A DNA stretch of 64,000 nucleotides. Source: Paenibacillaceae bacterium. GTDB lineage: Bacteria; Bacillota; Bacilli; Paenibacillales; NBRC-103111. Location: contig JAQSYI010000006.1 of NCBI GenBank assembly GCA_029256185.1, positions 62,001 to 126,000 on the forward strand, read 5' to 3'. The translations under genes were made by a program, and so were the position numbers. The notes below the pieces were generated by a model. The model ran no database searches. It was not told the origin of the DNA and saw only the letters and a list, made by a program, of their open reading frames with translations. Positions 33,752 through 41,937 of the stretch are shown piece after piece. Position 1 is the stretch's first letter. Every line of letters begins with the position of its first letter.

Positions 33752-35455
33752 ATGGGGAAAATCATCGGAATTGACTTGGGCACGACCAACTCCTGTGTGG
33801 CGGTAATGGAAGGGGATAAGCCGGTTATTATCCCCAACGCGGAAGGCGGGCGCACCACCCCGTCCGTAGTTGCATTCGGCAAGAAGGGGGAGCGTCTCAT
33901 CGGCCACACTGCATTGCGGCAGGCTGTGACCAACAGCGACCGCACCATCAGCTCGATCAAGCGGGAGATGGGGACCAAATACAGTGTCAAAATAGACGGG
34001 AGAGCTTACACACCGCCGGAAATTTCCGCGATGATCCTGAAAAAGCTGAAGGCGGACGCCGAAGCGTTCCTGGGGGAGCCGGTCAGCGATGCGGTGATCA
34101 CTGTACCCGCTTATTTCACCGATGCCCAACGCCAGGCTACCAAGGATGCGGGACGCATCGCCGGGCTTGAAGTCCAGCGGATCATCAACGAGCCCACTGC
34201 CGCCGCCGTAGCTTACGGGGTAGACAAGGAAGAGCCCCAGAAGATCATGGTATACGATCTGGGAGGCGGCACATTCGACGTGTCGATTCTGGATATCAAC
34301 AACGGAGTGATCGAGGTGCTGGCTACCGCGGGCAATAACCGGCTGGGCGGCGACGACTTTGACCATTGCGTGGTGGAGCATCTCGCGGAGCAGTTCAGAC
34401 GGGAGCATGGCGTGAATCTGTCCGCCAATCCGGTGGCGATGGAGCGGCTTAGGGAGGCGGCGGAGAAGGCGAAGATTGAGCTTTCCGCATCTACCAGCGC
34501 GGAAATCAATCTCCCTTATCTGGCGGAAGCGAAGGGGACGCCCCTGCACCTGGAGCACTCCCTGACCAGAGCCAAATTCAATGAGCTGACAGGCCATCTG
34601 GTGAAGGCCACCATGGTTCCGGTGCAGCAGGCGCTTGATGATGCGCATCTGACCGGAGCCGATCTGGGTAAAGTGCTGCTGGTGGGAGGCTCCAGCCGGA
34701 TACCCGCCGTTCAGGAGACCGTGAGAAGCATTACGGGAAAAGAAGGCTTCAAGGGGATCAATCCCGATGAATGCGTAGCCCTTGGCGCCGCTCTCCAGGG
34801 CGGGGTGCTCGTAGGCACCTTGAAGGGACTCCTGCTGCTGGATGTCACTCCCCTGTCCCTGGGGATTGAAACCTACGGCGGGCGGTTTACCCGCCTGATT
34901 GACCGCAATACCGCGATTCCCATCGTCAAAAGCCAAATTTTTTCTACAGTCCAAAATTTTCAAACCTCGGTAGAGATTCATGTGCTGCAGGGGGAGCGGC
35001 CAATGGCCAATCAGAACAAGACATTGGGCAAGTTCAGGCTGAAGGGGATTCAGCGGGCCATGCGGGGTGTGCCGCAGATTGAGGTGGCCTTCACCATCGA
35101 CGCCAACGGCATCGTCCAGGTAAGCGCCAAGGATCTGGGCACGGGCAAGCAGCAGGAGATCACGCTGACCGATTCCTCCAACATGAGCGACGCGGATATT
35201 CAGCGGGCCATCCGGGACGCGGCGGAGCATGTGGAAGAGGATGCCAGGCATCACCGGGAGGCTGAGGTGCGCAGCCAGGCCGATCAACTGCTGGTGCAAG
35301 CGCAGTCGGTGGAGAAGAAGCTGCCCAAGGAGCAGAAGGCCCGGCTTGCCGCCGCGGTCAAGGAAACGAAGAAGGCCCTGCGCGGCAAAGACACGGACGT
35401 TATTGCCGGGGCATGCGGGAGCCTTGAGCAGGCTCTGTCGGAGCTGGCAGGCTAA
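33752..35455 (+). CDS. DnaK-like Hsp70 chaperone (specialised paralogue)
   Basis: A 567-residue Hsp70. The ATPase domain shows [16 protein letters not shown], the VITVPAYF and [14 protein letters not shown] phosphate loops and [10 protein letters not shown]. The substrate domain begins after [14 protein letters not shown]. The protein is about 45 residues shorter than housekeeping DnaK, with a reduced lid and no acidic EEVD-like or long disordered tail. GGAGGT lies before ATG 33752. No grpE or hrcA lies beside it, so this is not the main dnaK operon. It forms a unit with the J protein and the DUF5685-like gene. Confidence 0.92.
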   Translation: MGKIIGIDLGTTNSCVAVMEGDKPVIIPNAEGGRTTPSVVAFGKKGERLIGHTALRQAVTNSDRTISSIKREMGTKYSVKIDGRAYTPPEISAMILKKLKADAEAFLGEPVSDAVITVPAYFTDAQRQATKDAGRIAGLEVQRIINEPTAAAVAYGVDKEEPQKIMVYDLGGGTFDVSILDINNGVIEVLATAGNNRLGGDDFDHCVVEHLAEQFRREHGVNLSANPVAMERLREAAEKAKIELSASTSAEINLPYLAEAKGTPLHLEHSLTRAKFNELTGHLVKATMVPVQQALDDAHLTGADLGKVLLVGGSSRIPAVQETVRSITGKEGFKGINPDECVALGAALQGGVLVGTLKGLLLLDVTPLSLGIETYGGRFTRLIDRNTAIPIVKSQIFSTVQNFQTSVEIHVLQGERPMANQNKTLGKFRLKGIQRAMRGVPQIEVAFTIDANGIVQVSAKDLGTGKQQEITLTDSSNMSDADIQRAIRDAAEHVEEDARHHREAEVRSQADQLLVQAQSVEKKLPKEQKARLAAAVKETKKALRGKDTDVIAGACGSLEQALSELAG

Positions 35456-35540
35456 GCCGCAGGATTCTCAAGAAGAAGCGTATAATTTTCGAGGCGGAAA
35501 GGAAGGCTGTCGGCTATAATGGTGTGTACGGAGGTGCGGC

Positions 35541-37565
35541 ATGTTCAAGAAAAAATTGTCCATCAAGCTGATCGCTTCTCTATCCGTACTCATCATGTTC
35601 CTGTTCCTGGCATCGGGCTATATCACATACAGGGTATATCTGCGCCTGTTTACAGACGAGATCACCAAGCAGTTCAACAGCGCCAATGAGCAGGCCGCAG
35701 CCCGGGTCGATTTTCAGATTCTGAATATTTACAAATCCACGAACTATATCGTCTTCCACCCTTATATAGAAGAGATCCTCCGCCGCTCCGCGGAGCGCAG
35801 CGACAATACCTTCTCCAAGCGGATGCAGGACCAGGACGAGCTGGCCGGCCTGCTGAACCAGATCAGCATTGACGAGCCCAGGCTCTCCAGCATGTATGTC
35901 TATGACGCCAACGGCTCCGGCTATTTCTTCGAGAACAATTCCGGCACCGTCATCCCGCTGGGGCAAGCTTACTATGACTCCATTCTCCGCTCCCTGGAAG
36001 GGTCCAATGGAGAGCTGGTCTGGCTGCCTCTGCGGGTCCCCAGCATAGACAGCTCCGGCTACCGCAATGTCATATCCGTCTCCCGTTATATGAAGAATAA
36101 GAAGCAGGAGCAGTACGGCATCCTGATCATGATTTTTGACAAGTCCATCTTCGGCTCCATTCTCGATGAGCTGGCCAAGGAAGGGAACGGGCGGATTTTC
36201 CTGCTGGACGGGAAGGGCAGCGTCATCTATTCCAATAAAGCGGAGGACCGGCAGGAGCTTGAGCAGCTGGCGGCTGTACCGGACTCCAGGATTGTCCGCC
36301 AGGGGCAGGAGCCCGTCTTCGTCAGCCGTCATCAGGCCAGCCAGTTCGGCCTGACTCTGATCAGCGGCTTGTCCCTGCAGTCTATCAACAGCCAGAGCCG
36401 CGGGATTGTCCGGATTGCGGTGTATACGGGTCTTGCCAGTGTGCTGTGCGCCGCCATGCTGATTTTCTTCACGGGCAAGAAGCTGCTCCGGCCGCTGCAT
36501 ACTCTGGTAGCCGGAATGAAGCGGCTGCGGGGCGGCAGATTCGATACGCGCATCCGGATCTCCACGCAGGACGAGCTGGCGTTTCTCGGGCAGAGCTTCA
36601 ACGAGATGGCGGAGAAGATCGAGTCGCTGGTCAAGGAGGTGTATGAGCGGAAGCTCAATGAGCGGGAAGCGGAACTGACCGCACTTCAGGCCCAGTTGAA
36701 TCCCCACTTCCTCTACAACACGCTGGATACCATCTATCTCAAAATGTACCTGGGAGAAAACGACGAGCAGACAGCCGAGCTGGTGCTGGCCCTGTCCGGG
36801 CTGCTCCGCTACGCGCTGCAAAATCCTCATACCCAGACCACTGTCAGGGATGAAATCGACCATATCAGCAAATATATCAGCATCCAGAGCGCGCGGATCG
36901 GGGGACGTCTGGAAACCTTCATTCAGGTGGACGAAGAGGCGGAGCCCCTGCCGGTGATGCGGCTGATCATGCAGCCGCTGGTGGAGAACGCGTTCGTGCA
37001 CGCCTTTGCCCACACCTCCAAGGTATGCATTCTGCGGATCAAGGCTTCACTGCAGCACAGAAGCTCCGTGGAGGGGGCTGGCGGGGGCCGGGTGCAGAGC
37101 GATGCGGGAGGCAAGGTGCAGAGCGATACGGGAGGCCGGGTGCAGAGCGATGCGGGAGGCAAGGTGCGGAGCGATGCGGGAGTCCGGGTGCAGAGTGATA
37201 CGGGAGGCCAGGTGCAGAGCGATGCGGGAGGCCAGGTGCAGAGCGATACGGGAGGCCAGGTGCAGAGTGATGCGGGAGGCAAGAGCATCGGCGAAGGCGG
37301 GGGCCGGGTGCTGAGCATCGAGGTCAGCGATAACGGCCAGGGGATGAGCGGGGAGCAGATGTCCCGGCTTATGCGGATGCAGTCCCACCGGCGGCTGGAG
37401 GAGACCGCATCTTCACCGGCAGGGATCGGGCTTAAGACCGTCATCCGGCGGATCAGTCTGCTTTATGGTCCTCCGTACGGTCTGGAGATAGAGAGCTCTC
37501 CCGGCAACGGGACAACTATGAGGCTGATTTTGCCGGTGCAGGAGCCGCCGGGGGAGTTGCGTTAG
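35541..37565 (+). CDS. YesM/LytS-type sensor histidine kinase with internal 8-residue repeats
   Basis: A 674-residue membrane kinase. Order: membrane helix (about residues 10-32), extracellular sensor (about 33-290), second helix (about 293-313), HAMP (about 314-366), histidine-kinase domain with QLNPHFLYNTLD (phospho-acceptor His389), and HATPase domain. The ATPase N box (PLVENAFVHAF, about 477-487) and G box (DNGQGM, about 596-601) are separated by an insertion of eight GGxVQSDx repeats (about 515-579), very unusual inside this domain. ATG 35541 follows GGAGG. It pairs with the response regulator 43 bp downstream and probably controls the importer at 39987. Confidence 0.92.
   Translation: MFKKKLSIKLIASLSVLIMFLFLASGYITYRVYLRLFTDEITKQFNSANEQAAARVDFQILNIYKSTNYIVFHPYIEEILRRSAERSDNTFSKRMQDQDELAGLLNQISIDEPRLSSMYVYDANGSGYFFENNSGTVIPLGQAYYDSILRSLEGSNGELVWLPLRVPSIDSSGYRNVISVSRYMKNKKQEQYGILIMIFDKSIFGSILDELAKEGNGRIFLLDGKGSVIYSNKAEDRQELEQLAAVPDSRIVRQGQEPVFVSRHQASQFGLTLISGLSLQSINSQSRGIVRIAVYTGLASVLCAAMLIFFTGKKLLRPLHTLVAGMKRLRGGRFDTRIRISTQDELAFLGQSFNEMAEKIESLVKEVYERKLNEREAELTALQAQLNPHFLYNTLDTIYLKMYLGENDEQTAELVLALSGLLRYALQNPHTQTTVRDEIDHISKYISIQSARIGGRLETFIQVDEEAEPLPVMRLIMQPLVENAFVHAFAHTSKVCILRIKASLQHRSSVEGAGGGRVQSDAGGKVQSDTGGRVQSDAGGKVRSDAGVRVQSDTGGQVQSDAGGQVQSDTGGQVQSDAGGKSIGEGGGRVLSIEVSDNGQGMSGEQMSRLMRMQSHRRLEETASSPAGIGLKTVIRRISLLYGPPYGLEIESSPGNGTTMRLILPVQEPPGELR
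37084..37278 (+). repeat. Eight 24-bp repeats inside the kinase ATPase domain
   Basis: Units of the form GGTGCAGAGCGAT.CGGGAG repeat eight times and stay in frame, encoding GG(R/K/Q)VQSD(A/T). They lie between the N box and G box of the kinase. This is a coding minisatellite, not a CRISPR array: there are no unique spacers. Confidence 0.9.
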
Positions 37566-37608
37566 CGGCGGATTCGCCTGAACATCAGCCAGAATCAAGG
37601 GGGCGGCT

Positions 37609-39138
37609 ATTATCAAAGGGAGATTAGTGATTGTGGACGATGAAGAGGTGATCCGCCGGGGAGTAGCCAAGATGATTGAAGCTTCTCCGATTACCTGGAC
37701 TATTGCCGGTGAAGCGGAAAATGGCGCCCAGGCGCTGGAGCTGATCGGGCGGGTGCAGCCTGATCTGGTCATCACCGATATCCGCATGCCGGAAATGGAC
37801 GGGATTGAGCTATGCCGCCGGATTTCCCTGTTGGGGCGCCCCCTTCATGTGATTATGCTTACGGCCCATAAGGATTTCGAATTCGCCCAGGCCGCGCTGC
37901 GCTATGGGGCGATTGACTTCCTGCTCAAGCCTTGCTCCATGGAGGAGCTTACCCGTTCGCTGGAGAAGGCATACCACTCCTATTCCCAATTGCAGAACGC
38001 CCGGGAACGGGCCTGGATCGAGGAGTGCCGCCTTCAGGAGCATAATATCCGCTCTTGGCTGCTGGGCTTGCCCATGGAGGAGGATGCCATGGAGAGCATC
38101 CGGCAAGACTATGGAACACGCCAGCTCCATATTTTAAGCTTGGAGACTTACACTCCCGCTTCCAGGGACTATCGGACCGAAGATGTGCGCCTGCTGCAAT
38201 TTGCCGTGCTCAATATTATGAAGGAGCTCCATGGCATGTATGGACTGAACGGGGCGGTGATGTCCGTCAGGCAGGATCAGTTCGCCGTGCTGGAGGAGCC
38301 GCAGCCGCTGTTGGGAGAATTCATCTCCCAAGTTGTGCAGACGGTCGGGGAGCTGCTGGGACTGAATCTGATCCCTTCCGACCTGGGCTTCAATTCGCTG
38401 CATAAGCTTTATGGCAAGTTGGCCACCTATGGAGTGGCAGCAGAGGAGAAGCGGGATGGGATGAGGCAGATTAACTTGCTTAGGAGCAAGAGCGTCCAGT
38501 CCGATCTGATGAGCTTCATCGTGCAGGGCAAGACGGAGCAGCTCCGTGAATATCTGGAGCAATGTGTGGAAGGCTTGCGCCAGCTTGATCCAGGGGATGC
38601 CAAGATCGAAGGGCTCAATCTGGCCACGGCGTTGTCGGAGGTAGAGCGGCGGGAATTTTCCCCGGCCGCAGAGGCAGACAGCGGCGGCAGCCGCCTGACG
38701 GAATGGATCAGCGCGCTCGCCCCCGTGAGCCTGTCGGAGGAGGTGGCCGATTGGGCGCTCCAGCCGGTGAACGGGTTCATGTGGCAGCTGAACTCCTGGC
38801 TGGCCGGGAAGAATGTCAATTTATTCGACAAGGCCATCCGGTACATTGAACGGAATTACAAGCATGATTGCAGTATTCACGATGTGGCGCAGCATGTCCA
38901 CCTGAGTGTAAGCTACTTCAGCAATCTGTTCAAGAAGGAGACAGGGGATAATTACACCAACTATCTGACCCGGTTCCGGCTGGATAAGGCGAAGGTGCTG
39001 CTCTCCAACACCAACATGAAAATCTCCGAGATAGCCGAAGCCGTCGGCTATGATGATCCCAATTATTTCACAACGGTATTCCGCCATTGGCAGCAGTGCT
39101 CTCCAAGTGAATACCGCAAGCAAGGTCCCGCCGTCTAG
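37609..39138 (+). CDS. YesN-type response regulator with AraC DNA-binding domain
   Basis: About 509 residues: receiver domain (VIVDDEE acid pocket, phospho-acceptor Asp in LVITDIRMPEMDG, Asp57, and LLKP Lys), a long middle region, and a C-terminal AraC double helix-turn-helix (about 405-505). The start is uncertain. GTG 37627 is possible (AAAGGGAG just upstream), but ATT 37609 gives MIKGRLVIVDDE, the usual N-terminus, and sits 2-3 nt after the AAGGGGGCGG stretch; I list the longer form. It is cognate to the preceding kinase. Probable targets are the permease and GH59 genes downstream. Confidence 0.9.
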   Translation: MIKGRLVIVDDEEVIRRGVAKMIEASPITWTIAGEAENGAQALELIGRVQPDLVITDIRMPEMDGIELCRRISLLGRPLHVIMLTAHKDFEFAQAALRYGAIDFLLKPCSMEELTRSLEKAYHSYSQLQNARERAWIEECRLQEHNIRSWLLGLPMEEDAMESIRQDYGTRQLHILSLETYTPASRDYRTEDVRLLQFAVLNIMKELHGMYGLNGAVMSVRQDQFAVLEEPQPLLGEFISQVVQTVGELLGLNLIPSDLGFNSLHKLYGKLATYGVAAEEKRDGMRQINLLRSKSVQSDLMSFIVQGKTEQLREYLEQCVEGLRQLDPGDAKIEGLNLATALSEVERREFSPAAEADSGGSRLTEWISALAPVSLSEEVADWALQPVNGFMWQLNSWLAGKNVNLFDKAIRYIERNYKHDCSIHDVAQHVHLSVSYFSNLFKKETGDNYTNYLTRFRLDKAKVLLSNTNMKISEIAEAVGYDDPNYFTTVFRHWQQCSPSEYRKQGPAV

Positions 39139-39600
39139 GGCGCATGAGTGTGTTCGCAAGTCCCAGGCTGCTATAGGCGGCAACTAAACCACTGGCAGGA
39201 GGAGGTGCGGGAAGTTGGTCCGTATGAGGCTGTTTAACCCAGTTCTTCGGACCGCGTGAGGCTGTTGCGTGAACCGGATCTAAGCTGTAACGGACACGGA
39301 TGCGCTTATTCGGCTCAAAAACAAGCTACTGAAATTCTAACGGACCGGAAAGCTCTTATTTGCGCAAAACCGGCCTTGCAGCAGGCAATCCGGGGTCAAT
39401 AAGGTCGCTCATGTCCGTAAAAAACCTCCCATAGCCGAATTTCCCCATTTAGCGTCGCTCATGTCCATTGCCCACTGTACCTCCCCTGTACCTTCTCCCC
39501 CTGCTGCCACCTCAGCCTGTACCCCGCCTATACAGCATGCCTGCTGTCTTCTGACAATCCCACCTGCGGCCGATCCAGACGCCTCCTATTGCTCCCCCTC
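39139..39600. repeat. Gap with AACGGAC-type dispersed repeats
   Basis: Four related units lie between about 39288 and 39475. Two read AACGGAC..GGA..GC.CTTATT on the plus strand (near 39291 and 39340), and two read on the minus strand (near 39399 and 39448, containing GCTCATGTCC). No gene is supported from 39139 to 39600. Confidence 0.6.
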
Positions 39601-39635
39601 AGCTTATTTTGATTCCACCGCTTTGGTTTGAAACT

Positions 39636-39838
39636 ATTATAAATAGAGGAAGCGAATTTCCCTTATTTCTCTGATCGGGGAGGCAGCAGGGCAGATAAGG
39701 GAAGCTATTTTCCTCTATTGGCTCCCTGGAGGCTGCGGACGGAGAGCTGGAATGAGAATAGCGGAAAAACGCTTCCTCTATGGGTGAAAATGGGCAGGCG
39801 GAGTGGATCATAAGGGAAAAATGCTTCCCTTATTTTTA
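39636..39838. repeat. Four palindromic AGGGAA/TTCCCT repeats
   Basis: Four short imperfect dyads, each with an AGAGGAAG or AGGGAA arm and a TTCCCTTAT or TTCCTCTAT arm, near 39643, 39694, 39760 and 39809. They resemble the TAGCGGAAA/TTTCCGCTA group at 62700-62850. They lie in the gap before the importer operon, which otherwise holds only the hairpin at 39941. Confidence 0.65.
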
Positions 39839-39940
39839 ATGGTTAGTTGGAGCGATGCTGTTGTGATGCGCCAAATCGGGCCTATCCGGGAACACCGTCG
39901 GATTTTCGAGTTTTTGCTTAACAGATTCAAGGCGGAGACG

Positions 39941-39984
39941 CCACTCTCTTTCTTATAATAATAATCAGAGAGAGGAGAGAGTGG
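39941..39984 (+). promoter_or_regulatory. Inverted repeat covering the importer operon's ribosome binding site
   Basis: CCACTCTC (39941-39948) pairs with GAGAGTGG (39977-39984). The 3' arm overlaps the GAGGAG ribosome binding site region and ends just before ATG 39987; a TATAAT box (39954-39959) lies in the loop. It could hide the ribosome binding site in RNA, or be an operator in DNA. Confidence 0.45.
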
Positions 39985-39986
39985 AT

Positions 39987-40937
39987 ATGAAGCTTAGTGC
40001 CACCACGGATCATCCGGCCTTATCCCTTGCAGGCAAACGCAGGCGGGGGCTGCGGATGAAGGAGAGCCTGCCGTTATTGCTGATGTTTATTCCCGGGGTG
40101 CTGTTCTATCTGATGTTCAAGTATGCCCCCATGGGCGGGCTGGTGATTGCCTTCAAGGATTACAATTTCACCGACGGCATTCTGCACAGCCCCTGGGTGG
40201 GGTGGGACAATTTCGGCAATCTGTTCCGGCAGGACCAGACCATTAACATTGTCCGCAATACGCTGATGCTCAGCGGCCTGTCGATTATTTGCGGCTTCCC
40301 CGTTCCGATTATTCTGGCCATCATGCTCAATGAGGCCCGCTCCATGTGGTTCAAGCGGGTTGTGCAGACCATCGTGTACATGCCCCATTTTTTCTCCTGG
40401 GTGATTGTGGGCGGGCTGATCATCTCCATTCTGTCGATTGAATCCGGGACGGTCAACAAGTGGATTCAACTGGCAGGCGGCGAACCTATCGCATTTCTGT
40501 ATGACAGGTTCACCTGGATCGGAGTGTTCGTGTCGTCGGGCGTCTGGAAGGAGATGGGCTTCAGCGCCATTATTTATCTGGCGGCCCTCACCTCCATCGA
40601 TCCCCATCTGTATGAGGCAGCCAATATGGACGGAGCCACCAAGTGGCAGCAGATCCGCCATGTCACCCTGCCGGGGATCAGCACCACCATTGTGCTGCTG
40701 CTCATTCTGCAGTTGGGCAAGGTGATGGAGATCGGCTTCGACCATGTGTTCGTGCTCCAAAACTCCCTGAACGCGGATGTATCCGAGGTGATCTCGACTT
40801 ACATCTACCGGGTGGGCTTGCAGGGCGGACAGTTCAGCCTGACAACGGCCATGGGCTTTTTTGAATCGGTAGTGGGCTTCATTCTCGTATTCGCCGCGAA
40901 CGCGTTGGCCCGCCGGTTCGGCCATGGTCTATTCTAG
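39987..40937 (+). CDS. Sugar ABC transporter permease, LplB type
   Basis: A 316-residue inner-membrane subunit of an oligosaccharide importer, with six predicted helices and the EAA loop (YEAANMDGATKWQQIRHVTLPGI, about residues 211-233) that contacts the ATPase. ATG 39987 is 9 nt after GAGGAG. It is followed by a second permease, a binding protein and GH59, all co-directional. No ATPase gene is present, as is usual for this class, so a shared MsmX-type ATPase is expected elsewhere. Regulation is probably by the upstream YesM/YesN pair. Confidence 0.93.
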   Translation: MKLSATTDHPALSLAGKRRRGLRMKESLPLLLMFIPGVLFYLMFKYAPMGGLVIAFKDYNFTDGILHSPWVGWDNFGNLFRQDQTINIVRNTLMLSGLSIICGFPVPIILAIMLNEARSMWFKRVVQTIVYMPHFFSWVIVGGLIISILSIESGTVNKWIQLAGGEPIAFLYDRFTWIGVFVSSGVWKEMGFSAIIYLAALTSIDPHLYEAANMDGATKWQQIRHVTLPGISTTIVLLLILQLGKVMEIGFDHVFVLQNSLNADVSEVISTYIYRVGLQGGQFSLTTAMGFFESVVGFILVFAANALARRFGHGLF

Positions 40938-41028
40938 AAAGGGCTCCCCGCAATTTCATCGGTATCGGCATTGGCATTGGCATCCAAGCAGCCGCTTCAC
41001 CTTGCGGGGTATTTTGGGAGGGAGAAAT

Positions 41029-41898
41029 ATGAGAGCTTCAACGGGGGACCGGATCTTTTACTTCTTCAATTATTTGCTGCTGTCTTTGCTTGCCTTGACC
41101 TGTCTGCTGCCTCTGCTGCATATAATGGCCGTTTCCTTGAGCAGCACGCATGATATCGTATCGGGAAGGGTCACGCTGTGGCCGGTGGGATGGAATACGG
41201 ATGCCTTCCGGTCGATGGTGGAGGGTACACGCATCCTGCCCGCCTTCCGCAACAGCGTGGTGATCACGGGGGTTGGAGTCACACTGAGCATGCTGGTGAC
41301 GATCCTGACTGCGTATCCTTTGTCCCGCAAGCATTTTCCGTACAGGCGGGCCGTCACTCTCGCCATGATCTTCACTATGATGTTCACCGGCGGACTGATT
41401 CCCACGTATCTGGTGGTGAAGGCATTCGGGCTGGTCAATTCCTACTGGGCCCTGTGGATACCCGCGCTGGTCAATACGTACAATATGCTCATTATGAAAA
41501 CCTACTTCGAGAACATCCCGGACGAGCTGGAGGAAGCGGCCAAGATGGACGGATGCGGGCAATGGAGGCAGCTGCTGCAGATTATCCTGCCCTTGTCCAA
41601 GCCGGTGCTGGCCACCGTTACGCTGTTCTATGCGGTCAGCTTCTGGAATCTGTTCCTGAATGTAATGATCTATATCAACGAATCCGCCCAATACAACCTG
41701 GCGGTGCTGGTGCAGCAGATGATCCAGAACCAGCAGCTGCTTCAGGAGATTGTCCTTACCGGCGCCCAGGTGGATGTGGTGTCGGAGTCGCTGAAGGCAG
41801 CAAGCGTCATGGTGATGATGGCTCCCATGCTGATCGTCTATCCGTTCCTGCAGAAGTATTTTGTGAAGGGCGTCATGCTGGGCGCTGTAAAAGGCTAG
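41029..41898 (+). CDS. Sugar ABC transporter permease, YtcP/LplC type
   Basis: A 289-residue partner permease with about six helices and the EAA loop (LEEAAKMDGCGQWRQLLQIILPL, about residues 168-190). ATG 41029 follows GGGAGG; an earlier in-frame start at 40924 overlaps the first permease gene and adds a His-rich, non-membrane stretch not seen in the family. The C-terminal FLQKYFVKGVMLGAVKG is the standard end of this family. It forms the membrane channel with the preceding permease. Confidence 0.93.
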   Translation: MRASTGDRIFYFFNYLLLSLLALTCLLPLLHIMAVSLSSTHDIVSGRVTLWPVGWNTDAFRSMVEGTRILPAFRNSVVITGVGVTLSMLVTILTAYPLSRKHFPYRRAVTLAMIFTMMFTGGLIPTYLVVKAFGLVNSYWALWIPALVNTYNMLIMKTYFENIPDELEEAAKMDGCGQWRQLLQIILPLSKPVLATVTLFYAVSFWNLFLNVMIYINESAQYNLAVLVQQMIQNQQLLQEIVLTGAQVDVVSESLKAASVMVMMAPMLIVYPFLQKYFVKGVMLGAVKG

Positions 41899-41937
41899 GG
41901 CAACAACTATTGTTCACATATGAAAGGGGTCCAATCA

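Noticed and set aside
33728-35299. Minus-strand 523-codon open frame
   Set aside because: It lies wholly opposite the DnaK-like gene, whose protein is unmistakable; the frame is open because of GC-rich codon structure.
37084-37278. Possible CRISPR array
   Set aside because: Repeats are contiguous 24-bp units in frame with the kinase, without unique spacers and without cas genes.
40924-41028. 35-residue extension of the second permease, His-rich
   Set aside because: It overlaps the first permease gene; ATG 41029 has a clear GGGAGG and the normal family start.
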